From Gloeobacterales cyanobacterium ES-bin-313 (GTDB taxonomy: Bacteria > Cyanobacteriota > Cyanobacteriia > Gloeobacterales > Gloeobacteraceae): a stretch of 49,286 nt of DNA. Below the pieces are notes generated by a model. That model saw nothing but the letters and a program-made list of their open reading frames with translations. It did not search any database and was not told the DNA's origin. Shown here piece by piece: positions 17,336 through 26,528 of the stretch (positions within the stretch are counted from its first letter, which is position 1; each line of letters starts with the position of its first letter). Where the stretch lies: the NCBI GenBank assembly GCA_014379585.1, contig JACMLN010000015.1, forward strand, positions 1 through 49,286. Reading direction: 5' to 3'. The position numbers were made by a program, and so were the translations under genes.

Positions 17336-19783
17336 ATGCATCACTCTGAAAACTATAGTAGAGCTAGAGAAGGTTCTGATCTATCTCAGAATGAAATACC
17401 TGCTGACATTTCTACTCATCTTCCTGAGTCACTTTCTCTAAAAAGTTGCATGGTACCTGATAAGCAACAGATTAGAAATGGAAGTACTCATTATGCACTT
17501 TTTGGAAATCGAATAGACCTAGTATGTTTATCCCACCTGCGCTGGAACTTCGTTTATCAAAGACCTCAACACTTAATGAGCCGCTTTGCGGGACACCAGC
17601 GTGTCTTTTTTGTGGAAGAGCCAATCTTTGACGCTATGGCAACAAGTAGAATTGATGTCAATAGAGATGCCTGCGGAGTTTGGATTGCTGTTCCCCATCT
17701 CGTTGTAGGCTTACCGGAAGTAGAAGTCATTGACACTTTACGAAAGCTCCTAGAGCAATTATTCAACGACTATCGTATTAGTGAGTACCTACTTTGGTAT
17801 TACACGCCGATGGCACTTGAATTTAGTCGAGATCTCAGGCCACTTGCCGTCATCTACGACTGCATGGATGAGCTATCTGCTTTTCGCAATGCCCCAACAC
17901 AGCTTATCGAGCGCGAGGCAGAGTTATTATCCAGAGCTAATGTTGTCTTCACTGGTGGTCAGAGCCTTTACGAAGCGAAGCGCCACCTGCATAAAAATAT
18001 TTATGCTTTTCCAAGTGGAGTGGATGTTAACCACTTCACTCTTGCACGCGAAAATCAAGCAGAACCCGTGGATCAAGCCGCTATTCCGCAGCCTCGCATC
18101 GGCTTTGCTGGGGTCATTGACGAGCGCATGGATCTTGAACTCTTGGCTAGTATCGCTGATGCCCGTCCAGACTGGCATTTGGTGATGATCGGGCCAACCG
18201 CAAAGATAGATCCAGATCAGCTTCCCAATCGACCAAATATTCACTGGCTCGGTTTCAAGCCCTATGCTGATTTGCCTGCTTACTTCGCCGCTTGGCAAGT
18301 CGCAGTTATGCCTTTTGCGATCAACGAATCAACTCGATTCATCAGCCCTACCAAGACTCCCGAATATTTGGCAGCGGGCCTCACAGTTGTTTCCACGTCG
18401 ATCCGCGATATCGTGCGCCCCTACGGTGAGCAGGGATTGGTGCGCATCGCCGACAGTCTCGAAACATTCGTACATGCAATTGAGGTAGCCTTGGCCCCAA
18501 CTGATGCAAATTGGCTAGGCCGAGTAGACGCATTTTTGGAGAAGACTTCCTGGGAGCGAACCTGGGAGGGAATGGTTCAGCGCATTAAGGCAGTACTTGC
18601 CCCGCGTCCGGTTATGCCAATTAAGCGAGACACCCACCCACCGCTGTTCGATTACTTGATTGTTGGAGCAGGCTTCGCTGGCAGTGTGCTCGCAGAGCGG
18701 TTGGCGAGTGGTTCCAATAAGAAAGTACTAATCGTAGATCGGCGCTCACATATCGGGGGCAACGCCTACGATCACTACGACGATGCTGGATTGCTTGTGC
18801 ATCGCTACGGTCCGCATATTTTCCATACAAATTCACGTAAGGTCTTTGAATATCTCTCTCGCTTCACTGAGTGGCGGGCCTACGAGCACCGAGTACTTGC
18901 AAGTGTTGATGGCCAACTCGTCCCTCTGCCCATCAACCTTGACACCATCAACACACTTTATGGACTGAAACTTACTTCCCAGGAATTGGAGGCATTCTTC
19001 GCTTCAGTCGCAGAACCCCGCGAGCGGCTGCTTACCTCTGAGGATGTTGTGGTGAGTAAAGTTGGGCGAGAGTTGTACGAAAAGTTCTTTCGCAACTACA
19101 CCCGCAAGCAGTGGGGTCTCGACCCCTCTGAACTAGATGCCTCAGTGATCGCCCGTGTGCCTGTCCGCACGAACCGTGATTGCCGTTACTTCAGCGATAC
19201 TTACCAGGCCATGCCACTACATGGCTATACTCGGCTATTCGAAAAGCTGCTGCATCACCCGAATATTAAGGTGATGCTCAACACTGACTACCACGAAATC
19301 AAGGACGAGATTTCCTACGGCGAGATGATCTATACAGGTCCGGTGGACGAGTTTTTTGACCTGCGCTATGGCAAGCTCCCCTACCGTTCACTGAGTTTCA
19401 AGCACAAGACCTTTCCTACGAGCGTCTACCAACCAGGGGCAGTGGTCAATTATCCAAATGAGCATCTATATACACGGGTGACTGAGTTTAAATATTTGAC
19501 CGGACAACACCATTCTCAAACCAGTGTGGTCTACGAGTTTCCGCAAGCGGAGGGAGATCCCTACTATCCAGTGCCCCGCCCCGAGAACAATGAGATTTAT
19601 AAAAAGTATCAAATCTTGGCGGAGTCAACTCTAGGGGTTCACTTTGTTGGCCGACTAGCCACCTACAAGTATTACAACATGGATCAGGTGGTCGCCCAAG
19701 CACTCACTCTCTATGACCGGATGAGTCCAGCACTACAGGAAGTAGCTCATGTCAATGGAAACTCCCACTTCATCCACCGTTGA
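17336..19783 (+). CDS. Fusion: glycosyltransferase + UDP-galactopyranose mutase
   Basis: 815 residues with two enzymes in one chain. Residues 60-425 form a GT-B glycosyltransferase: LSHLRWNFVYQRPQHLMSRF opens the domain, and FISPTKTPEYLAAG holds the nucleotide-sugar Glu. Residues 437-800 are UDP-galactopyranose mutase (Glf): FAD motif GAGFAG at 444-449, IGGNAYDH at 473-480, GPHIFHT, and FVGRLATYKYYNMDQ near the end. Glf turns UDP-galactopyranose into UDP-galactofuranose using reduced FAD, so the fusion could make the sugar and transfer it. The first 55 residues are low in similarity. It is the first gene of a six-gene run and overlaps the next by 35 bases. Confidence 0.85.
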   Translation: MHHSENYSRAREGSDLSQNEIPADISTHLPESLSLKSCMVPDKQQIRNGSTHYALFGNRIDLVCLSHLRWNFVYQRPQHLMSRFAGHQRVFFVEEPIFDAMATSRIDVNRDACGVWIAVPHLVVGLPEVEVIDTLRKLLEQLFNDYRISEYLLWYYTPMALEFSRDLRPLAVIYDCMDELSAFRNAPTQLIEREAELLSRANVVFTGGQSLYEAKRHLHKNIYAFPSGVDVNHFTLARENQAEPVDQAAIPQPRIGFAGVIDERMDLELLASIADARPDWHLVMIGPTAKIDPDQLPNRPNIHWLGFKPYADLPAYFAAWQVAVMPFAINESTRFISPTKTPEYLAAGLTVVSTSIRDIVRPYGEQGLVRIADSLETFVHAIEVALAPTDANWLGRVDAFLEKTSWERTWEGMVQRIKAVLAPRPVMPIKRDTHPPLFDYLIVGAGFAGSVLAERLASGSNKKVLIVDRRSHIGGNAYDHYDDAGLLVHRYGPHIFHTNSRKVFEYLSRFTEWRAYEHRVLASVDGQLVPLPINLDTINTLYGLKLTSQELEAFFASVAEPRERLLTSEDVVVSKVGRELYEKFFRNYTRKQWGLDPSELDASVIARVPVRTNRDCRYFSDTYQAMPLHGYTRLFEKLLHHPNIKVMLNTDYHEIKDEISYGEMIYTGPVDEFFDLRYGKLPYRSLSFKHKTFPTSVYQPGAVVNYPNEHLYTRVTEFKYLTGQHHSQTSVVYEFPQAEGDPYYPVPRPENNEIYKKYQILAESTLGVHFVGRLATYKYYNMDQVVAQALTLYDRMSPALQEVAHVNGNSHFIHR

Positions 19784-21902
19784 GTTGTGGGCTGGAGTGG
19801 AATGTACCGTTAACCGAGTTGGTGAACGGTATTTTGACCAGCTAGAGCGCAGTGGCCATGATTGGCGAGTGGATGACCTAGACAGACTTGCAGAACTCGG
19901 GGTGCGCTCAGTGCGCTACCCAATACTTTGGGAGCGCACTGCGGCAGGCGATTGGTCTTGGGCAGACGAACGCCTTGGGCAGCTACATTTCTTGCACTTG
20001 AGGCCGATTGTCGGACTGCTGCATCACGGCAGCGGCCCACCGACGACGAGCCTCACCGATCCAGACTTTACGCATAAGTTCTCAGCTTTTGCTGGGTCGG
20101 TGGCGGCACGATATCCCTGGGTAGATGCCTATACGCCCATTAATGAACCGCTTACGACTGCCAGATTTAGTGGACTTTACGGTCACTGGTATCCCCACGG
20201 ACGCGATGGACGTACTTTTGTGCGGATTCTCTTAAATCAGTGTCGAGGGACAGCATTGGCCATGGCTGCAATCCGTGCCCATAATCCATCTGCTCAGTTA
20301 GTACAGACGGAAGATCTAGGCAAGGTGTACTCTACGGAGGTTCTGAGCTATCAAGCAGACTTTGAAAATTTACGCCGCTGGCTCAGCATCGACCTGCTCT
20401 GTGGAAGAGTGGATAGTCGACATCCTCTGTGGAAGTACTTGCTCCAGGAAGGGGCAAGCGAAGCTGAACTGGAGGAGTTCTGCCTTAGACCCTGCCCGCC
20501 CGACATTCTCGGTTTCAACTATTACTTGACGAGTGAACGCTTTCTTGATGATCGCTTAGATCTCTATCCAGCTGCACTAAAAGGAGGCAATGGCCGCCAT
20601 GCCTATGTGGACATCGAAGCGGTCCGAGGGCGCGAAGCTGGCATTGCGGGAGCTGAGGTTCTACTGCGAGAAGCATGGGAGCGTTACGGGCTTCCGCTTG
20701 CGCTCACTGAGGTGCATCTAGGGTGTACCCGCGAGGAGCAGTTGCGTTGGTTCGTCGAAGTCTATGAAGCAGCGCTTGCCATTAGACGAAGCGGAGTAGA
20801 CATTCGCGCCGTTACTGCTTGGGCAGTCTTTGGTACCTTTGGTTGGCGGACGTTGGTGAGTGGGGATGACGATCATTACGAGCCAGGAGTTTTCGATCTG
20901 CGTGCGCCTCAGCCAAGGCCAACGATCCTTGCTCGACTCATTCGTACCTTGAGTGCCAATGCACCTTTTGAGCACCCAGTTCTTGCCGCCCCTGGCTGGT
21001 GGCATCGCCCTGAACGCCTTTACATTCCTATTGAGCAGGTGTCTTCTAAGCCCGTGTCTAGTAGCTACCCAGTAATCCTTATCGTCGGGGCAACTGGCAC
21101 CCTGGGTCAGGCATTCGCCCGCATCTGTGAGGAGCGCGGTTTAGTCTACTGCTTAGTGGGTCGCTCGCAGATGGATATTGCTGAGCCTACGTCTGTCCAC
21201 CGTACCCTGAATCAGTTGAAGCCTTGGGCGGTGATCAACGCTGCTGGCTATGTCCGTGTAGATGAGGCGGAGCAAGAATCAGAGCGCTGTTTCCGGGAAA
21301 ATACTACAGGCCCAGCAGTCCTTGCTGCAGCTTGCGCTGAGCGTGGCATTGCCTTGATCGCCTTCTCATCGGATCTAGTCTTCGATGGGAAAAAAAGCTC
21401 ACCCTACTTAGAAACCGATTTAGTCCGTCCATTGAACATTTATGGCAAGAGTAAAGCTGCTGCTGAGACACTGGTGCTTGAAGCATTTCCTGATGCTTTG
21501 GTTGTGCGCACCAGTGCTTTTTTTGGACCTTGGGACACCTGCAATTTCCTCACACTCTGCTTCAAAACCTTAGCTGCGGATCAAGTCGTATTTGCCTCTG
21601 GCGATGTTTTTATATCGCCCACCTATGTACCAGATCTCGTCCACGCTTGTCTCGACCTGCTCATTGACGGTGAGCGAGGCATCTGGCATTTGGCTAATCA
21701 AGGATCACTCAGTTGGGCAGCCTTTGCCCGACAAGCTGCCCAGTTAGCCAACATTTCCATGGGTCGAATTGAGGAGTACGCGTCAGATTATGCCCATAGC
21801 GCCCTTCGTCCCCATTACAGTGTGCTGGGGTCTGAACGGGGTCTGCCTTTGCCCCCACTTGAACAAGCCCTCAGTCACTACGTGCGAGTAGGGCTGTACT
21901 AG
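19749..21902 (+). CDS. Fusion: GH1-like glycosidase + RmlD-like sugar reductase
   Basis: 717 residues. Residues 10-420 are a family-1-like TIM barrel: PINEP with Glu133 in the acid/base place, and LALTEVHL with Glu321 in the nucleophile place. Residues 440-710 are an extended SDR of the dTDP-4-dehydrorhamnose reductase type: GATGTLGQ (447-454), VINAAGYVRVDEAE, and YGKSK with Tyr565 and Lys569. The start (ATG 19749, AGGAAG upstream) lies inside the previous gene, so translation is coupled. A glycosidase-like barrel with a nucleotide-sugar reductase in one chain suggests synthesis or editing of a deoxysugar product; the real substrate is not known. Confidence 0.82.
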   Translation: MSMETPTSSTVELWAGVECTVNRVGERYFDQLERSGHDWRVDDLDRLAELGVRSVRYPILWERTAAGDWSWADERLGQLHFLHLRPIVGLLHHGSGPPTTSLTDPDFTHKFSAFAGSVAARYPWVDAYTPINEPLTTARFSGLYGHWYPHGRDGRTFVRILLNQCRGTALAMAAIRAHNPSAQLVQTEDLGKVYSTEVLSYQADFENLRRWLSIDLLCGRVDSRHPLWKYLLQEGASEAELEEFCLRPCPPDILGFNYYLTSERFLDDRLDLYPAALKGGNGRHAYVDIEAVRGREAGIAGAEVLLREAWERYGLPLALTEVHLGCTREEQLRWFVEVYEAALAIRRSGVDIRAVTAWAVFGTFGWRTLVSGDDDHYEPGVFDLRAPQPRPTILARLIRTLSANAPFEHPVLAAPGWWHRPERLYIPIEQVSSKPVSSSYPVILIVGATGTLGQAFARICEERGLVYCLVGRSQMDIAEPTSVHRTLNQLKPWAVINAAGYVRVDEAEQESERCFRENTTGPAVLAAACAERGIALIAFSSDLVFDGKKSSPYLETDLVRPLNIYGKSKAAAETLVLEAFPDALVVRTSAFFGPWDTCNFLTLCFKTLAADQVVFASGDVFISPTYVPDLVHACLDLLIDGERGIWHLANQGSLSWAAFARQAAQLANISMGRIEEYASDYAHSALRPHYSVLGSERGLPLPPLEQALSHYVRVGLY

Positions 21903-22066
21903 TTTTGCATCTCTACACAGGGGTAGAGTCACACAAGTAAGGCGGGATGCATAATCTGTGAAGTCTGCGTCATCGACTTTCGATCAGCTAGGGCAAAGGT
22001 GCGTATTTAAACTACGCCCTCAAAAACTAGCATAAAAGAATATGCTTATCGTTGGAGAATTTCGTT

Positions 22067-22939
22067 ATGGAAACCGAAGAGTTTCGTCCGACATCATCTG
22101 AGATCCCAGCCCAACAGTTGCCCTATCCAGCAAGTCAAGAGGACATGCTGCCTACTCCAGATAGTGACTTGGCCAATTACAAAGCGGCGGGCAAACTCGA
22201 AGGCAAAACGGCGCTGGTGACTGGTGGCGATTCGGGAATTGGCCGCGCTGTCGCCTTGGCCTTTGCGATGGAAGGGGCAAATGTTGCCATTTTCTATAAC
22301 GAGAATGACGAAGATGCCAAAGTTACAGCTAGCTTAGTCGAAGCTCAAGATCAGCAGTGCCTCGTTATCAAGGGCGATGTACGCGACCCAGTATCATGTC
22401 GTAGTGCTATCGAGCAGACAGTCGTCAAACTTGGAAGCCTCAATATCCTGGTCAACAATGCTGCCTACCAGAAGGCTCAGGAGAACTTCGAAGATATTAC
22501 AGAAGAGCAGTTTCGCCGCACCCTTGAGACCAATATCTTTGGCTACTTCCATATGGCCCAGGCAGCTTTACCCTACTTGAAGGCTGAGGATGCAATTATC
22601 AACACGGGAAGCATCGTCGGCTTAGTCGGCAATGAGATGTTAATTGACTACTGTGCAAGTAAAGGAGCAATTCATGCCTTCACCAAGGCTCTCGCCCTCA
22701 ACCTTGCCAAACGTAAGATTCGGGTAAATGCCGTTGCTCCTGGCCCAGTCTGGACACCGAACATTCCGGGAACAATGCCCAGTAAAGAAGTTGAGAACTT
22801 TGGTCACGAGGTAGCCATGGAACGCCCCGGACAACCAGAAGAACTGGCGCCAGTCTATGTATTCCTTGCCTCAAAAGATGCGAGCTTCGTTACAGGCAGC
22901 ATCTTTGAAGTGACAGGTGGCAAACTCTCCAGTGGCTAG
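22067..22939 (+). CDS. SDR oxidoreductase (glucose/general-stress type)
   Basis: 290 residues; ATG 22067 has GGAGA upstream, and a TTG at 22052 would put that site inside the gene. An N-terminal extension rich in Pro and Gln (QQLPYPASQEDMLP) is typical of the YdaD/YhdF/YghA group. The core is classical SDR: VTGGDSGIGRA, NNAAYQKA, NTGSIVG, and DYCASKGAIHAF with Tyr and Lys. The end (VTGSIFEVTGGKLSSG) is the family's usual tetramer tail. It reduces or oxidises a small alcohol or sugar with NAD(P). It lies 164 bases after the GH1-RmlD fusion and 42 before the GMC gene. Confidence 0.85.
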   Translation: METEEFRPTSSEIPAQQLPYPASQEDMLPTPDSDLANYKAAGKLEGKTALVTGGDSGIGRAVALAFAMEGANVAIFYNENDEDAKVTASLVEAQDQQCLVIKGDVRDPVSCRSAIEQTVVKLGSLNILVNNAAYQKAQENFEDITEEQFRRTLETNIFGYFHMAQAALPYLKAEDAIINTGSIVGLVGNEMLIDYCASKGAIHAFTKALALNLAKRKIRVNAVAPGPVWTPNIPGTMPSKEVENFGHEVAMERPGQPEELAPVYVFLASKDASFVTGSIFEVTGGKLSSG

Positions 22940-22981
22940 GGGGATGGCCAATGAGTCATCTGTCTACCAACTAGAGCCATT

Positions 22982-25186
22982 ATGGAACCAGATTTCTATC
23001 CTCTCGAAAGTGTACGTAGCCTGCTCGATACACCCTTGGTCACCACAAAAACTAGTGAGGTGCTAAGGCATAGGCTCGAAGCCAGCCCAGAAGTCAACCT
23101 GTTCGATTCCCATCAATTGGCTATCCTGCGTGGGATCACTTCACGATTCTTTCCCCAATTGCAGAGGCGACAAGACATCGATCCAGCAAAGGATCTAGAA
23201 GTACGGCTCCTCAGTGGTGTTGCAGACGGCTGGCGCTACGACGACATGCCTCCAGATCTTGAAGCACACCACATAGGGTTGGCTGGGATCGACGAAAGTG
23301 CTCGCTTGCTATTTGGTAGTGGGTTCTGTTCCCTTGACGGTGCCTCTCAAGACGCGCTGCTGTACAAGGTACAGGCCGCAAAAGCACCCGGCTCAACCTG
23401 GGAAAAACTACCTGCTCGGCGCTACTTTGAGGAATTGCTTACCGAACTTACGGAATATTTCTACAGTCATCCCGATATCCAGTCAGAAATTGGCTACGCA
23501 GGAATGGCAGATGCACGCGGTTGGCAACAAATTGGCCTTAATGAACGCGAACCTTGGGAGCCTGTTCCTGGAGTTCAACCGACCATTCCGCAAGCAAAGC
23601 GCGAAAGTCTAACTCCAAAACTGCCAATTCCAAGCTCCAGTGCGCATCGCGAGGAACTTGTCGATGTCGTCGTAGTTGGTACAGGTGCTGGTGGAGCGCC
23701 ACTTCTTGCCCGACTCGCTCAAGCTGGATTCAAAGTAGTTGCTCTCGAAGCAGGAAACCATTGGAATCCAGCCACGGATTTCGCAACCGACGAGCGCGAA
23801 CAAAATAAGCTGTTTTGGGCGGACGAGCGTCTTAGTGCAGGTGCAGATCCCCTTGGCTTCGGGCGCAACAATTCAGGCATCGGTGTCGGTGGCTCAACTT
23901 TGCACTACACCGCCTATGTGCCGAGGCCACAACCCGACGACTTCCAGCTATTTACTGACTTTGGCGTTGGCGAAGACTGGCCGATTGGCTATGCAGATCT
24001 CGAACCCTACTTCGACGAAGTTGAGCACTTTTTGGGGGTCTCCGGTTCCTCGCCCTACCCCTGGGGACCAGCACGTACCCCCTATCCACTCGCCCCACTC
24101 CCGCTCAATGCCGCTGCCCAACTGATGGAACGCGGCTGTGATCTTCTTGGCATACGTACTGCACCTGCCGCCAACGCCGCCCTCTCCGCTCCCTACTTTC
24201 AGCCTGGAATTGGTTGGCGCAATCCCTGTACCAACCGTGGATTCTGTCAGGCAGGATGCACGACGGGTGGTAAGGCCAGTATGGATGTAACATTTATTCC
24301 CTTAGCCTTAGCCCACGGAGCGGAAATTAGAAGCGGCGCTTTTGTTACCCGCATTGAGACAGACAAGGAAGGACACATAACGGGTGTCGTCTATATCCGA
24401 GATGGCAAAGAGGAACGCCAACGCTGTCGAGCCTTATTTCTAGCGGCAGGAGCCATCGAGACACCACGTCTGCTACTGCTCAATGGGCTTGCAAACCAGA
24501 GTGGGGAGGTAGGCCGCAACTTTATGGCTCATCCAGGTTTGCAGATCTGGGGCACATTTTCGGAAGCGACTCGGCCATTCAAGGGCATCCCGGGTGGCCT
24601 GATTTCAGAGGACACCCACCGTCCAAAGGACGCTAATTTTGCGGGCGGCTACTTGTTGCAAAGTATCGGGGTAATGCCTGTCACCTACGCAAGCCAGGTT
24701 GCGCGCGGTTGCGGGCTCTGGGGTGAAAATCTTCAATCTCACATGAATGGCTACAACCATACTGCTGGGATCAATATCTTGGGCGAATGCCTACCCTACT
24801 CTCACAACTACCTCGAACTGTCCGATGAACTCGACCAGCGGGGATTCCCCAAACCGCGCATCCACTTTTCCAACGGTGAAAATGAGCAGCGCATGAGAAA
24901 CCACGCGCAATCCCTCATGCGCCGCATCTGGGAAGCAGCAGGGGCAAAAGAAATCTGGGCTTTCGAGCGCAATGCCCATACCATCGGCACCTGTCGGATG
25001 GGTACCGCTCCTAGTCGCGCCGTCGTCGATTCTGAGAGTCGCGCCTTCGACGTTCCTAACCTCTATATCATTGACAATTCGGTGTTCCCGAGCGCACTGA
25101 GCGTCAATCCAGCACTCATACTGATGGCACTCTCACTGAGAACTGCTGATCGTTTCATCGAGCGTACAAAGCGCGGGGAGTCCTAA
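22982..25186 (+). CDS. Fusion: gluconate dehydrogenase subunit-3-like + GMC oxidoreductase
   Basis: 734 residues. Residues 25-180 look like gluconate 2-dehydrogenase subunit 3 (small subunit; FDSHQLAILRGITSRFFPQ), which is normally a separate exported protein. Residues 226-730 are a GMC flavoprotein: FAD motif VVVGTGAGGAP at 231-240, GVGGSTLHYTAY, HTIGTCRMG near the catalytic His, and NPALILMALSLRTAD at the end. The CTNRGFCQAGCTTGGKAS Cys patch is shared with membrane-linked sugar dehydrogenases. No Tat or Sec signal is seen, so the fusion is probably cytosolic, unlike its relatives. It should oxidise a sugar or polyol. The next gene starts at the very next base. Confidence 0.85.
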   Translation: MEPDFYPLESVRSLLDTPLVTTKTSEVLRHRLEASPEVNLFDSHQLAILRGITSRFFPQLQRRQDIDPAKDLEVRLLSGVADGWRYDDMPPDLEAHHIGLAGIDESARLLFGSGFCSLDGASQDALLYKVQAAKAPGSTWEKLPARRYFEELLTELTEYFYSHPDIQSEIGYAGMADARGWQQIGLNEREPWEPVPGVQPTIPQAKRESLTPKLPIPSSSAHREELVDVVVVGTGAGGAPLLARLAQAGFKVVALEAGNHWNPATDFATDEREQNKLFWADERLSAGADPLGFGRNNSGIGVGGSTLHYTAYVPRPQPDDFQLFTDFGVGEDWPIGYADLEPYFDEVEHFLGVSGSSPYPWGPARTPYPLAPLPLNAAAQLMERGCDLLGIRTAPAANAALSAPYFQPGIGWRNPCTNRGFCQAGCTTGGKASMDVTFIPLALAHGAEIRSGAFVTRIETDKEGHITGVVYIRDGKEERQRCRALFLAAGAIETPRLLLLNGLANQSGEVGRNFMAHPGLQIWGTFSEATRPFKGIPGGLISEDTHRPKDANFAGGYLLQSIGVMPVTYASQVARGCGLWGENLQSHMNGYNHTAGINILGECLPYSHNYLELSDELDQRGFPKPRIHFSNGENEQRMRNHAQSLMRRIWEAAGAKEIWAFERNAHTIGTCRMGTAPSRAVVDSESRAFDVPNLYIIDNSVFPSALSVNPALILMALSLRTADRFIERTKRGES

Positions 25187-26524
25187 ATGACAAAAGGTTT
25201 TCTTGACCTCATCCAGAGTCGCTATGGCGATGGTGACTATCCAGGGGATCAGTACGGTGGAGCGGATGGAGCGGATGGTCGTGGGTTACCGACCGATAGC
25301 CCACGCAACTTTATGTTTGCAACGGGCATCGAGTGCTCCTATCCAACTATCGAGCATGGGCGCGTGCGGCGCGACTTGCTTGCCGAGTGCGGACATTATA
25401 AGCACTGGAAAAAAGACCTGCATCTGGTCAAAGAACTCGGACTGAATGTACTGCGCTATGGCCTACCCTACCACCTCATCCACCTCGAGCCGGGGCACTA
25501 TGATTGGAGTTTCGCAGATACAGTCATGCATGAAATGCAGACGCTGCAAATCACCCCGATCCTCGACCTCCTCCACTTTGGGGTACCCGACTGGCTCGGC
25601 AACTTCCAAAATCCCGAACTGCCCTTGCACTTTGCTGACTACTGTGGTGCTGTGGCCGAGCGCTATCCGTGGGTACGCTACTACACTCCTGTCAATGAAA
25701 TCTATGTAAGTGCCCGTATCAGTGGCCGAGATGGTCTTTGGAACGAACAGCTCAAAACTGATCAGGGTTTTGTCACTGCTCTCAAGCACTTAGTAGCGGC
25801 AAGCATCCTTGGCACCCAACGCATCGCCCAACAGCGTCCCGACTTAATCGTTATTCAGAGCGAGAGTGCTGAATATACCCATGAGGCCAGCGCCGAACCC
25901 TCTAAAGAAGTCACACTCACCAATAAGTTGCGCTTTGCGGCTCTCGATTTGCTCTATGCCCATCCGATGGATTCGGATGTCTGCATGTACTTGTCAGACA
26001 ACGGTTTGACCCGCGCTGAGTACGATTGGTTCATGCTCGGCGAGCCACCAGGCTATCAGGTGATGGGTATTGACTACTACGGACGCAACGAACATATCTT
26101 GCTTCCGGATGGTAGTAAATGCCAGGGGGAGGATGTGATGGGTTGGTATCAAATTACTCGCGAGTACTATGAACGCTACCGCAAGCCAGTCATGCACACC
26201 GAAACCAACGTCTTTGATGCTGAGAAAGCAACCTGCTGGCTTTGGAAGCAGTGGATGAATATTCTTCGGACGCGCCGTGACGGTATTCCGGTGCTCGGGT
26301 TTACTTGGTATAGCTTGATTGACCAGATCGATTGGGATATCTCCCTTGCTGAATTGCACGGTACCATCAATGCCTGCGGTCTATATGACTTGAAGCGGCA
26401 TCCACGGCCAGTCGCAAAAGCATATCGGCAATTGCTCGAAGAATTTGGCCAGATCAACGTTGTACCCCACGGCGAGCTCTTTGAGGTGACGAACCGTGAA
26501 GCTAGCCTCAAAGTGAAGGTATGA
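25187..26524 (+). CDS. GH1-like glycosidase
   Basis: 445 residues, ATG immediately after the GMC stop (TAAATG). It is a family-1-like barrel: YTPVNEIYVSARISGRDG with Glu171 at the acid/base place, and KPVMHTETNVF with Glu339 at the nucleophile place. The closing part (WYSLIDQIDWDISL, NACGLYDL) is like beta-glucosidases. Residues 15-35 are a Gly/Asp-rich linker with a small repeat (GADGADG). The barrel resembles the N-terminal half of the GH1-RmlD fusion two genes upstream, so the cluster holds two divergent copies. Substrate unknown. Stop and next start are 4 bases apart. Confidence 0.8.
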   Translation: MTKGFLDLIQSRYGDGDYPGDQYGGADGADGRGLPTDSPRNFMFATGIECSYPTIEHGRVRRDLLAECGHYKHWKKDLHLVKELGLNVLRYGLPYHLIHLEPGHYDWSFADTVMHEMQTLQITPILDLLHFGVPDWLGNFQNPELPLHFADYCGAVAERYPWVRYYTPVNEIYVSARISGRDGLWNEQLKTDQGFVTALKHLVAASILGTQRIAQQRPDLIVIQSESAEYTHEASAEPSKEVTLTNKLRFAALDLLYAHPMDSDVCMYLSDNGLTRAEYDWFMLGEPPGYQVMGIDYYGRNEHILLPDGSKCQGEDVMGWYQITREYYERYRKPVMHTETNVFDAEKATCWLWKQWMNILRTRRDGIPVLGFTWYSLIDQIDWDISLAELHGTINACGLYDLKRHPRPVAKAYRQLLEEFGQINVVPHGELFEVTNREASLKVKV

Positions 26525-26528
26525 GCCT

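Noticed and set aside
17158-17349. 61-63 residue plus-strand frame before the glycosyltransferase-Glf gene
   Set aside because: No family, no good ribosome-binding site, and it overlaps the next start.
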